A DNA stretch of 64,000 nucleotides from JACMQX01 sp040385105 (GTDB lineage Bacteria; Pseudomonadota; Gammaproteobacteria; Burkholderiales; Burkholderiaceae_C). Below, piece after piece: positions 9,394-16,735 of this stretch. The DNA lies in assembly GCA_040385105.1 (NCBI GenBank), contig JAZKHY010000024.1, positions 1-64,000 on the forward strand, read 5' to 3'. Position 1 is the stretch's first letter. Each line of letters begins with the position of its first letter. The position numbers were made by a program, and so were the translations under genes. The notes beneath the pieces are model-generated. The model worked only from the letters and a program-made list of their open reading frames with translations. It was not told the origin of the DNA and made no database searches.

Positions 9394-10926
9394 TCAGGCC
9401 TGCTCGAGGATCCGGCCTTCACTCAGCAGCGGCACATCTCCCTTGTACGATGGCACGCCGCCCAGCACGCCCTCGAAGTCAACCAGCGCCGGCCCGATCT
9501 CCACGCCCTGCTTGCCCAGGCGGAACTCGCGGATGGTCAGCTCATGCTCATTGGTGCGGCTCTTCACCGCCGACACCGCCTTCAGCAGGCTGCCCCGCGA
9601 CTCGAAGTAGCGGAACAGCAGGATGGCGTCGCTCAGGTAACTCAGGTCCACGTCGCTGCGTACCTCTCCGACCAGGCCATGCTGGCCGAGTATCAGGATG
9701 GTCACGACGCCGCGCTGGTTCAGGTAGGTCAGCAGCTCGTGCATCTGCAACAGCAGGAACTTGCCGCCGGGCATGGCCTGCAGGTAGGCATTCAGGCTGT
9801 CGATGACCACCGTGCCGGCGCCGCGCGTTTCCACCGCAGTACGCACCATGTTGGCAAACTCGCCGGGCGAGACCTCGGCAGGGTCCAGCGGAAAGATCTC
9901 CAGCTGGCCGCTGTCCAGGTATTTCCTGACTGACATGCCCAGCGCGTCGGCGCGCAGCAGCAGCGTGCCCAGGCCTTCGTCAAAGAGGTAGTAGGAGGCT
10001 TTCTCGCCGCGTTGCAACGCGGCCAGCACGCTGGCGATGGCGGTGGTCGTCTTTCCCACGCCCGACGGGCCGCTGAACAGCGTATTGCTACCGCGGGCAA
10101 AACCGCCGCCGAGGATGCTGTCCAGCGTCTGCGACCCGGTGCTGACCACCGTGGCTACAAACTGGGTGTGGTGCTCGGCGGCAACCAGGCGCGGGAACAG
10201 CGCGATGCCGCCGGTGTCCAGGTTGAAGTCATGGTCGCCGCCGCGGAACTTCACGCCGCGCAGCTTGACGACACGCAGGTGCCGGCGTTCGGGGCCGTAG
10301 TCGCTCTGGGTCTGCTCCAGGCTGAGCACGCCGTGCGCAATGCTGTGCAGCTGCAGGTCGGTGGCCTGGGCTGTCTTGTCGTCCAGCATCAGCACGGTGC
10401 AGCCCATGCTGGTGAAAAAATGCTTGAGCGTCAGGATCTGGCGCCTGTAGCGCAGCGGGTCCTGCGCCAGCAGGCGCATTTCGGAGAGGCTGTCGAACAC
10501 GACGCGCGCCGGCCTCAGCTTTTCCACCACGGCCATCACGCCGCGGGTGGTTTCGCCCAGCTCGACCTCTGCCGGGTGCAGGATGGACTGCTCGGCTTCC
10601 ACGCTCAGCACCTCTTCGGTCACCAGCTCGAAAATCTCCATGCCCTTGAGCGACCAGCCGTGGGAGGCCGCCACCGTGGCGAGCTCTTCCGCCGTCTCGG
10701 ACAGGGTGACATACAGTCCGGTCTCGCCACGCGCCACACCTTCCAGCAGGAACTGGATGCCCAGCGTGGTCTTGCCCGCGCCGGGGTTGCCCTCCACCAG
10801 GTACAGGTGCTTGCGGGGCAGGCCGCCACCCAGGATATGGTCCAGGCCTGCAATGCCGGTGGAGGCCCTGTCCTGCGCATGAAGCACGCGGGGCCGGGCT
10901 ATGGTGCTGGTGGCTTGTGTGGCCAT
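9394..10926 (-). CDS. kaiC: KaiC-like double RecA-fold ATPase
   Basis: A 510-residue protein with two tandem KaiC/RecA domains. The first has Walker A GNPGAGKTT at 46-53 and an acidic SETAEE stretch near 77-82; the second has Walker A GPSGVGKTT at 286-293 and FDEG after it. The length and double-domain layout match cyanobacterial KaiC and its many proteobacterial homologues. In the second domain, alignment by eye puts Ser429 and Tyr430 where KaiC has its Ser/Thr phosphorylation pair. KaiA and KaiB are not in the window. The start at 10926 has a GAGGAT Shine-Dalgarno. The hybrid kinase follows after 3 nt, suggesting that KaiC's state controls, or is controlled by, that kinase. Confidence 0.9.
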   Translation of the reverse strand: MATQATSTIARPRVLHAQDRASTGIAGLDHILGGGLPRKHLYLVEGNPGAGKTTLGIQFLLEGVARGETGLYVTLSETAEELATVAASHGWSLKGMEIFELVTEEVLSVEAEQSILHPAEVELGETTRGVMAVVEKLRPARVVFDSLSEMRLLAQDPLRYRRQILTLKHFFTSMGCTVLMLDDKTAQATDLQLHSIAHGVLSLEQTQSDYGPERRHLRVVKLRGVKFRGGDHDFNLDTGGIALFPRLVAAEHHTQFVATVVSTGSQTLDSILGGGFARGSNTLFSGPSGVGKTTTAIASVLAALQRGEKASYYLFDEGLGTLLLRADALGMSVRKYLDSGQLEIFPLDPAEVSPGEFANMVRTAVETRGAGTVVIDSLNAYLQAMPGGKFLLLQMHELLTYLNQRGVVTILILGQHGLVGEVRSDVDLSYLSDAILLFRYFESRGSLLKAVSAVKSRTNEHELTIREFRLGKQGVEIGPALVDFEGVLGGVPSYKGDVPLLSEGRILEQA

Positions 10927-11086
10927 GTGATCCTCGCTCGCTTTTTGTTCTTCCCTTGTCGCGGAAAGAGGGTCCGGGAACTGTCATCAAATGCTACCGA
11001 AACCTTTTTTGGCGGTTCGTGGGTTGCAGGCCGAACCGGTTGTAGGAGGTGTCCTACCTCAACGCCGCTTGCTGTATAAGGCCGGT

Positions 11087-11743
11087 ATGCCAGAAGAATC
11101 AGGTCATCCCGCAGCTGTTCACCCGCCCGGCGTGCCGCGCCGGGCCGAGCCTTCGCCCTTGCCCACCAAGGAAGACATTGCCCTGCTTGAGCCCTTCACC
11201 CGCGTCGGGCTGGACCGCATCCAGGTGGTCTCGTCAGAGCGTGCCGCCCTGCAGGCACTGGACGAGATGCGCGGCTTGCGGGTGCTCGGTTTTGACACCG
11301 AGTCCAGGCCCACCTTCCAGAAGGGCGAGGTGTCTGACGGGCCGCATGTGGTGCAGTTTGCCGTGGCGCACCGCGCATGGGTGTTCCAGCTGCATGACCC
11401 TGCATGCCGCGAGAGCGTGGCGGCGCTGCTGGCTTCCACGGAAGTCACCAAGGTGGGCTTCGGCCTGGACGGCGACCGCACCCAGATCATGGCCAAGTTC
11501 GGCGTGCCGCCCCAGGCCGTGCTGGACCTGGACCACGCTTTCCGCAGGATGGGCTACCGCAAGTCTGTCGGCGTGAAGACGGCGGTGGCACTGCTGTTCA
11601 ACCAGCGCTTCATCAAGTCCAAGAAGGTCGCGACCACCAACTGGTCCAACCAGCGCCTCTCGGAGATGCAGGTGCTCTATGCGGCCAATGATGCCTGGGC
11701 GGCGATACGGGTGTTTGAGGAACTCGGCCTGGACTTGCCCTGA
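11087..11743 (+). CDS. 3'-5' exonuclease (DnaQ/RNase D-like)
   Basis: A 218-residue protein with a single DEDD-type exonuclease domain at about residues 35-215. Motif I is LGFDTESRP, motif II lies around KVGFGLDGDRTQI, and motif III is YAANDAWAAIRVFE, giving the YxxxD arrangement of the RNase D branch. There is no HRDC domain, so it is a short stand-alone nuclease instead of full RNase D. I chose the ATG at 11087; the open frame runs back to 10991 but that part lacks similarity and a clear ribosome site. It converges with ureD, with 9 nt between the genes. Confidence 0.85.
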   Translation: MPEESGHPAAVHPPGVPRRAEPSPLPTKEDIALLEPFTRVGLDRIQVVSSERAALQALDEMRGLRVLGFDTESRPTFQKGEVSDGPHVVQFAVAHRAWVFQLHDPACRESVAALLASTEVTKVGFGLDGDRTQIMAKFGVPPQAVLDLDHAFRRMGYRKSVGVKTAVALLFNQRFIKSKKVATTNWSNQRLSEMQVLYAANDAWAAIRVFEELGLDLP

Positions 11744-11752
11744 GCCGGCAGG

Positions 11753-12583
11753 CTACATCGACCAGATCCGCGGCGGCGGCGCCGCCTGGCTCCAGAAATG
11801 CCCGCGCCAGGCCGACCACACCTGCCGCATCAGCTGCATGGCCGGCTCGACCAGTGGCGCCAGCGCCCTGACCACGACGACCTGCGGGTTGGGGCTGGTG
11901 GCGCCGGCGGTGTTGCGCAGCCCGTGCGCCTCGATCACGGCGCGCGCGGCATCCAGTGCCTGATCTCGCCGCGTTCTGTCCAGCTTGCTGCCCGCCACAA
12001 AAAAGATCGAGGCCATGCAGCGCTGCCCCGCCAGGCCGAGCGGGCCGTCCATGAGCCGCGCATCCGATGCGCCCATGCGGCCGCGCTCGAGCCACGCGCC
12101 CGGCACTTCGATGTGCTGGCGGAAGCTGCCTTTGTCAAAGGGCTGGTTCGCATGGGGCAGGCCAAGGGCCGTCACGTCCCAGCCGATGAGCTCGGCCGTG
12201 GGCGCAAGCGTCATCTCCAGCCGGTTTTCCGCGAGGCAGCCGCTGTGGCAGATGGCTTCCAGCGGCAGCCACTCCAGGCGCGCGCCCTCTTCAAGCGTGA
12301 TGCGTGTGTGTTGAAGCGCAATCTCGCCCTGCGAGGTGTAGAACCGTGTCGCGCCCGGCGTGGTGATGAGCCCGTGCGCGCCGGCGCCGGCCGTAACGCG
12401 GATGTCCAGCGTGTCGCCGCCCACCAGCCCGCCGGGCGGATGCACCAGCACGTTGTGGCAGATGGCATCGCCTTCAGGGTAGAGGCTCTGCAGGATGCGC
12501 AGCGGCCCGCTGTGCCGGAAGCGCGCGACGCTGCGCGCGGCTTCGCTGCGGTAGTCAAGATCCAGTGTGGCGTGCCAGGGCAT
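11753..12583 (-). CDS. ureD: Urease accessory protein UreD
   Basis: A 276-residue chaperone-scaffold that binds the urease apoprotein with UreF and UreG for nickel insertion. Family marks include LRILQSLYPEG near residue 28, the HPPGGLVGGDTL motif at about 48-59, ITTPGATRFYTS at about 73-84 and a C-terminal PRIWSM. No other urease gene is visible, although ureD usually opens the ureDABCEFG cluster and in this lineage commonly follows urtABCDE. Here it points back toward the urt genes and lies 9 nt downstream of a deaminase gene, so it appears to be the last gene of a binding protein / deaminase / ureD operon. Confidence 0.92.
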   Translation of the reverse strand: MPWHATLDLDYRSEAARSVARFRHSGPLRILQSLYPEGDAICHNVLVHPPGGLVGGDTLDIRVTAGAGAHGLITTPGATRFYTSQGEIALQHTRITLEEGARLEWLPLEAICHSGCLAENRLEMTLAPTAELIGWDVTALGLPHANQPFDKGSFRQHIEVPGAWLERGRMGASDARLMDGPLGLAGQRCMASIFFVAGSKLDRTRRDQALDAARAVIEAHGLRNTAGATSPNPQVVVVRALAPLVEPAMQLMRQVWSAWRGHFWSQAAPPPRIWSM

Positions 12584-12592
12584 GCGGGGAGT

Positions 12593-13084
12593 CTAGCGCC
12601 AGTACCCCACATGCGCCTTGCCCGCCTCCTCGATCATCGCCGGCCCAATGCATTCGATCGCATGCGGCGACACTGCAAATACATCGCGGCAGGACAGTTT
12701 TGCATCCATCTGCTCGGGCCTTTCCCCGCGGAACTCGCGCAGGCTCACTGCGTCGATGCCGAACACGACGCGGCCGATGTTGGCCCAGAAGATGGCGCCT
12801 GCGCACATCACGCAGGGCTCGGCCGATGAATACAGCGTAGCCTGCGCAAGGACCTCGCGGCTCACATGCGGGCTGACCTTGCGCACTGCGTTGGTTTCCG
12901 CATGCCCGGTGCAGTCGCCGGTCTCGGAGGTATTGCAGTAGGCCTCGGCCAGCACCTTGCCGTCCTGCGCGACGATGACTGCGCCGAACGGCCGGTTGCC
13001 GCGCTCACGCGCCATGCGCGACCAGGCGATGGCCTGCGTCAGGTAGCGCCCGTCGCGTTCGTCGAGCGCAACTCCGGTGCTCAT
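12593..13084 (-). CDS. Nucleoside/guanine deaminase-like zinc enzyme (copy 1)
   Basis: A 163-residue member of the cytidine deaminase superfamily. Zinc and catalytic residues are all present: His61 and Glu63 in GHAETNA, and Cys91 and Cys94 in AEPCVMCAGAIFW. The CAGAIxWANIGRVVFG continuation resembles guanine deaminases and related nucleobase deaminases more than tRNA deaminase TadA. Purine or pterin deamination is therefore likely, but the substrate is not proven. The start overlaps the stop of the NMT1-type binding protein (ATGA at 13081-13084). A paralogue with the same layout lies at 15468-15938. Confidence 0.85.
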   Translation of the reverse strand: MSTGVALDERDGRYLTQAIAWSRMARERGNRPFGAVIVAQDGKVLAEAYCNTSETGDCTGHAETNAVRKVSPHVSREVLAQATLYSSAEPCVMCAGAIFWANIGRVVFGIDAVSLREFRGERPEQMDAKLSCRDVFAVSPHAIECIGPAMIEEAGKAHVGYWR

Positions 13085-14121
13085 GCCTTCGCCGCTTTCA
13101 CCATGCGCTCTGCCTTGGGCGGCAGCATGGACAGGTTGAAGATGCCGTCCGCGCTCGGCCGGTTCTTGAGGCTGAACACTTCCACCACGTCGTCCACCTG
13201 CTGCTCCAGGTACAGCTTCTTGATGTCGCCCAGGCCGTGGCCTGCGGTGTCTGCAGCACCCACATACTGCCGGGTGATGCGCCAGCGCTCCAGCTCCACC
13301 TTCTCGTCAAGAATCGGCTCGCGCTGGCGGGTGGCGGCAATGGCGGCGGCCGGGTCGGCAAAGCTTTCAACAATGGCGCGGTTGGTCGCGCGCAGGAAGC
13401 CCGCCACGGCCTTGGGCTGCTGGTTGATCAACTGGTTGCTCGCGAGGATGGCGTTGCCATACAGGTTGATGCCGGCATTCGAATACTCCAGCACGCTGAG
13501 GTCCTGCAGCTTCATCCGGGCAAACAGCGAGACGGCCGAGTCGTGGAAGTAGGTGGCACCGTCCACATCGCCGCGCACCACCACGTTGTCACGCGCGCTG
13601 AAGTCAGTGGTCACCCAGTTGAACATGTCGGGCCTGGCGCGCAGCTTTTTCGCCACCATGGGCCAGACGCGGCGGGTGGATTCCACGGCAGCGGCGGCGA
13701 TCTTCTTGCCCTCCAGGCTGCGGAAGTCGGAGGTGATGCCGCGGTCCTTGCGGCCGATGATCGCAAATGGTGCGCGGTTGTAGTACTGGTACACCGCCTG
13801 CACCAAAGGCGTGCCGGGATTCTGTGCATTGAATTCCACCAGCGAACTCACATCGCCCAGGCCCATCTGGTAGACGCCGCTGGCAATGCGGGTGATGGAG
13901 GCGACGGAGCCCGCGCCCACGTCGATCGTCACGTCCAGGCCTTCATCCTTGTAGTAGCCCTTGCTCTGCGCGAGGAAGAAAGGCGAGGTCTGGCCGGTGA
14001 TGCGGAAGTCCAGCGTGAACTTGAGCGGGGTCAGTTTGGGGGCGGCCTGGCTCCAGGCTGCAGGTGCCGCAAGGGCCGATGCGAAGGCGGAAGAAGTGGC
14101 GAGGAAATGGCGGCGTTTCAT
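13081..14121 (-). CDS. NMT1/TauA-type ABC transporter substrate-binding protein (copy 1)
   Basis: A 346-residue periplasmic binding protein with an N-terminal MKRRHFLATSSAFASAL export signal; the RR pair makes Tat export possible. The mature part has the KFTLDFRITGQTSPFFLAQSKGYYKDEGLDVTID opening and the GAGSVASITRIASGVYQMGLGDVSSL region characteristic of the NMT1/THI5-like family, which binds pyrimidines, purines, sulfonates and similar small ligands. No permease or ATPase gene lies in this operon, so it probably shares the ABC unit at 15935-17593. It is the first gene after a conserved leader element (14184-14244). A GGAG ribosome site precedes the ATG. Confidence 0.88.
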   Translation of the reverse strand: MKRRHFLATSSAFASALAAPAAWSQAAPKLTPLKFTLDFRITGQTSPFFLAQSKGYYKDEGLDVTIDVGAGSVASITRIASGVYQMGLGDVSSLVEFNAQNPGTPLVQAVYQYYNRAPFAIIGRKDRGITSDFRSLEGKKIAAAAVESTRRVWPMVAKKLRARPDMFNWVTTDFSARDNVVVRGDVDGATYFHDSAVSLFARMKLQDLSVLEYSNAGINLYGNAILASNQLINQQPKAVAGFLRATNRAIVESFADPAAAIAATRQREPILDEKVELERWRITRQYVGAADTAGHGLGDIKKLYLEQQVDDVVEVFSLKNRPSADGIFNLSMLPPKAERMVKAAKA

Positions 14122-14183
14122 GGCGGGCTCCGGTGGGTAAAAGCTGTTGAGACAACCCGCAGGCCAGGGGCCTTTGGGTGGTT

Positions 14184-14244
14184 CAAGAGCAATTTCCGGG
14201 CGCCCGGGCTTTGCAAGCCTGACACGCTGAACGCTTCTACTCTC
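14184..14244 (-). promoter_or_regulatory. Candidate riboswitch leader (copy B) upstream of the NMT1-type binding protein
   Basis: Read on the minus strand, a 5' box GAGAGTAGAAGCGTTCA (14244-14228) is followed by a variable segment with a GGCTT-loop-AAGCC hairpin (14219-14207). A 3' box CCGGAAATTGCTCTTG follows (14199-14184). Both boxes recur without a mismatch in the opposite orientation at 14332-14380, while the segment between them differs in sequence and length but again forms a short hairpin. Conserved boxes around a variable stem suggest a structured RNA. The known NMT1 motif (xanthine-I riboswitch) sits before NMT1-domain genes; assignment to that class is inference. The 3' GCTCT could pair with the GGAGC at the ribosome site. 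Confidence 0.6.
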
Positions 14245-14330
14245 TGAGTTGCGTCAAGCATTTCGCATGCCAGCAACTGGCAAGACCCTGAACTGGCTTT
14301 CTGGTGTGGTATTTGCTAGCATCCAGTCCG

Positions 14331-14380
14331 CGAGAGTAGAAGCGTTCACCGGCAATCCTGCCGTCCGGAAATTGCTCTTG
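14331..14380 (+). promoter_or_regulatory. Candidate riboswitch leader (copy A) upstream of the Rieske oxygenase
   Basis: The plus-strand copy of the divergent leader runs from box GAGAGTAGAAGCGTTC (14332-14347) through a CGGCA-ATCC-TGCCG hairpin (14350-14363) to box CCGGAAATTGCTCTTG (14365-14380). CGAGAG at 14331-14336 can pair with CTCTTG at 14375-14380 to close a basal stem. In addition, GAAGCGTTC (14339-14347) can form nine pairs, one of them G-U, with GAGCGCTTC (14409-14417), which covers part of the AAGGAG Shine-Dalgarno of the gene at 14421. That gives a plausible translational switch. The class (NMT1/xanthine-I) is inferred from gene context. Confidence 0.6.
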
Positions 14381-14420
14381 GTCCTTCCCCCACAGGAACA
14401 TATCCAAGGAGCGCTTCCAG

Positions 14421-15464
14421 ATGCTGGTCACCCGTCAACCCGTTTTCCGCAAGTTCTGGCATGCCGTCATGCCGCTGTCTGAACTCTCAAGCGGACCCAA
14501 ACCTTTCACCCTGCTCGGCGAGAACATCGTGCTGTTCCTCGACGCCGAGGGCAAGCCCGCCGCGCTGCGCGACCGCTGCTGCCACCGGACTGCAAAGCTC
14601 TCCAAGGGCTGGTGCGTCAACGACGCCGGCGACCCGTGCGCCCAGGGCAACCTGCGCTGCGGCTACCACGGATGGACATACAACCGCATCGGCCGCGTCG
14701 TTGTCATTCCGCAGTACGAGCCCGGCCGCGAAGTGCCGCCCGACTACAAGACAACCTCGTACCACTGCGCTGCGCGCTACGGTTATGCTTGGGTCGCACT
14801 GGAAGACCCGGTGGCGGACATTCCCGACATCCCCGAGTTCTCTGATCCTGGCTACCGCACCATCTTCCAGTTCCATGAACGCTGGGCCACGAGCCCGATG
14901 CGCGCGCTGGAGAACTCATTCGACAACTCGCATTTCAGCTTCGTGCACCGCGCCACCTTTGGCGTGGCCGCATCGCCCAAGCCGTCGAAGTACGAGATCG
15001 TCGAGAAGGACACCGGCTTTTATGCCGAGACCGTCATCGAGGCCGCCAACCCGGAGAAATTCCAGCGCATCAGCGGCGTGAAGGATGCCATCACCACGCG
15101 CCACATGCGCAATGCCTACTTCCTGCCGTTCTCGCGCCGGCTTGACATCGAGTACCCGTCAGGCATCCGCCACATCATCATCAACTGCTTCACGCCGATT
15201 GACGACGGCAACATGCAGCTGTGCCAGTGGCTGTTCCGCAACGACACCGAGGAAGACTGCCCGGCGCAGATGCTCATCGACTTTGACGATGAGATCACGC
15301 GGGAAGACAAGGACATCCTGGAGTCCACAGACCCGGATGCGGTGGTGGACCTGCGCAGGCGTGGCGTGGAGTACTCCATGGACTCAGACCGCCCGGGCAT
15401 CCTGATCCGCAGGAAGCTGATGGAACTGCTCGCCCGGCACGGCGAGGCCGAGCAGCACAACTGA
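14421..15464 (+). CDS. Rieske non-heme iron oxygenase, alpha-type subunit
   Basis: A 347-residue ring-hydroxylating or demethylating oxygenase of the phthalate-dioxygenase/methylxanthine-demethylase type. The [2Fe-2S] Rieske site is CCHRTA at about residues 53-58 and CGYHGW at about 76-81. The mononuclear iron site follows in ENSFDNSHFSFVH at about 170-182, which supplies both histidines. No reductase gene is adjacent, so electrons must come from a reductase encoded elsewhere. Its divergent partner encodes an NMT1-type binding protein, and deaminase genes lie on both sides. Oxidation of a nitrogen heterocycle such as a purine is the likely task, but the substrate is unproven. ATG at 14421 follows AAGGAG by 9 nt. 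Confidence 0.87.
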   Translation: MLVTRQPVFRKFWHAVMPLSELSSGPKPFTLLGENIVLFLDAEGKPAALRDRCCHRTAKLSKGWCVNDAGDPCAQGNLRCGYHGWTYNRIGRVVVIPQYEPGREVPPDYKTTSYHCAARYGYAWVALEDPVADIPDIPEFSDPGYRTIFQFHERWATSPMRALENSFDNSHFSFVHRATFGVAASPKPSKYEIVEKDTGFYAETVIEAANPEKFQRISGVKDAITTRHMRNAYFLPFSRRLDIEYPSGIRHIIINCFTPIDDGNMQLCQWLFRNDTEEDCPAQMLIDFDDEITREDKDILESTDPDAVVDLRRRGVEYSMDSDRPGILIRRKLMELLARHGEAEQHN

Positions 15465-15467
15465 ACG

Positions 15468-15938
15468 TTATTTCCAGAATGCGGTGTGCAGGGCCGCGAT
15501 CTCGGCTTCGACTTCCGCCACCGGGCCGATGACCTCGACGGCCTTCTGCCCATGCGCGAACACCTCGCGGCAGGGCAGGTCCATCGTCGGGTTTTCGTCA
15601 TGGTTGCCGGTCAGTTCCAGCAGGCGCCGCTCGGTCAAGCCATAGACCAGCCGCCCGATGTTCGCCCAGTACTGTGTGCCGGCGCACATGGCGCAGGGCT
15701 CCACGGTCGTCACCAGCGTGCATGACAAGAGGTAGTCGCTTGAATAGTTGAGCGCCGCCGTGCGCGCCAGCACGGACTCCGCATGGTTGACCGTGTCCAC
15801 ATTGCCCTGCTCGGCCAGCACCGTTTCGCAGTCGGGGCCCACCAGCACCGCGCCGAACGGGTGCCTGCCAAGGGACATGGCGCGCCGCGCGACTTCATTT
15901 GCGCGGCGCAGGTGGCGGACAGCCTGCTCGGGTGTCAC
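15468..15938 (-). CDS. Nucleoside/guanine deaminase-like zinc enzyme (copy 2)
   Basis: A 156-residue paralogue of the deaminase at 12593. The zinc site is His52 and Glu54 in NHAES, with Cys82 and Cys85 in VEPCAMCAGTQYW. The C-terminal LPCREVFAHG and VEVIGPV stretches are matched by SCRDVFAVS and IECIGPA in copy 1, so both belong to one subfamily. It starts inside the stop of the ABC permease gene (ATGA at 15935-15938) and is the last gene of the transporter operon. It converges with the Rieske gene, with only 3 nt between the stops. Two deaminases in one cluster suggest either two substrates or two pathway steps. Confidence 0.85.
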   Translation of the reverse strand: MTPEQAVRHLRRANEVARRAMSLGRHPFGAVLVGPDCETVLAEQGNVDTVNHAESVLARTAALNYSSDYLLSCTLVTTVEPCAMCAGTQYWANIGRLVYGLTERRLLELTGNHDENPTMDLPCREVFAHGQKAVEVIGPVAEVEAEIAALHTAFWK

Positions 15939-16711
15939 TGGTTCTGCGATCCGCGATGCGCCCAGGCTGTCGTATGGCGCTCGATCCAGCTGAACAGCTC
16001 ATACATCACCATCGCCATTGCGCCTACCACCACCAGGCCCGCAAAGGCCAGGCCCATCTGCATCGCCGAGCCAGCGGAGATCAGCAGGTAGCCGATGCCC
16101 TCGTTTGCAGCCGTCATCTCCGACACCGTGGTGCCCACGAACGCCAGCGTGATGGCGACCTTGAGCGACGCATAGAAGTAGGGCATGGAGCGCGGCAGGC
16201 CCACCTTGACCAGCACGTCCCAGCGCTTGGCGCCCAGCACCCGCAGCACGTCCTCCAGCTCGGGCTCCAGCGTGGCCAGGCCGGTGGCGATGTTCACCAT
16301 GATCGGGAAGAAGCTGATGAGGAAGGCCGTGAGGATGGCCGGGCCCGCGCCGATGCCGAACCACACCACCAGGATGGGCACGAAGGCCGCCTTGGGCAGC
16401 GCATTGAAGGCCGTCATCAGCGGGTACATGGCGGCATAGGCCAGCCGCGAGCTGCCGATGATGAAGCCCAGCAGCACGCCCACGACGATCGCAATGCCGA
16501 AGCCCACCATGGTGACCCAGAAGGTGCGCCAGGCATGGCCCGCGATGATCCACTTGTATTCGACGAACTGGGTCCAGATGCGCCACGGGCTCGGGAAGAT
16601 GAATTCCGACACGTTGAAGGCGGCGCAGATGATCTGCCACAGCGCGATCACCGCGAACAGCAGGATCCACGGCGACCAGGTCTCGACCTGTTTCTTGTTG
16701 AGTTTGTTCAT
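15935..16711 (-). CDS. ABC transporter permease, SsuC/TauC type
   Basis: A 258-residue inner-membrane permease with about six hydrophobic segments. After an N-terminal membrane helix it has the FIFPSPWRIWTQFVEY segment typical of the taurine/nitrate/sulfonate family. The EAA-type cytoplasmic loop lies around ELEDVLRVLGAKRWDVLVKVGLP. It forms the transmembrane channel for the ATPase at 16736 and the binding protein at 17593. The start is 24 nt after the ATPase stop. The family handles nitrate, sulfonates and pyrimidine precursors; here the deaminase neighbours favour a nitrogen heterocycle. Confidence 0.9.
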   Translation of the reverse strand: MNKLNKKQVETWSPWILLFAVIALWQIICAAFNVSEFIFPSPWRIWTQFVEYKWIIAGHAWRTFWVTMVGFGIAIVVGVLLGFIIGSSRLAYAAMYPLMTAFNALPKAAFVPILVVWFGIGAGPAILTAFLISFFPIMVNIATGLATLEPELEDVLRVLGAKRWDVLVKVGLPRSMPYFYASLKVAITLAFVGTTVSEMTAANEGIGYLLISAGSAMQMGLAFAGLVVVGAMAMVMYELFSWIERHTTAWAHRGSQNQ

Positions 16712-16735
16712 GGGGTCAGGCGACTTCAGGCGGCT

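Noticed and set aside
7318..9933. Long plus-strand open frame (871 codons) opposite the hybrid kinase and KaiC genes
   Set aside because: It spans two genes with clear domain content on the other strand and shows no recognisable motif.
14184..14380. Reading the divergent inverted repeats as an insertion-sequence remnant or attachment site
   Set aside because: No transposase remnant or target duplication is present, and the segments between boxes differ while keeping hairpins, which fits RNA elements better.
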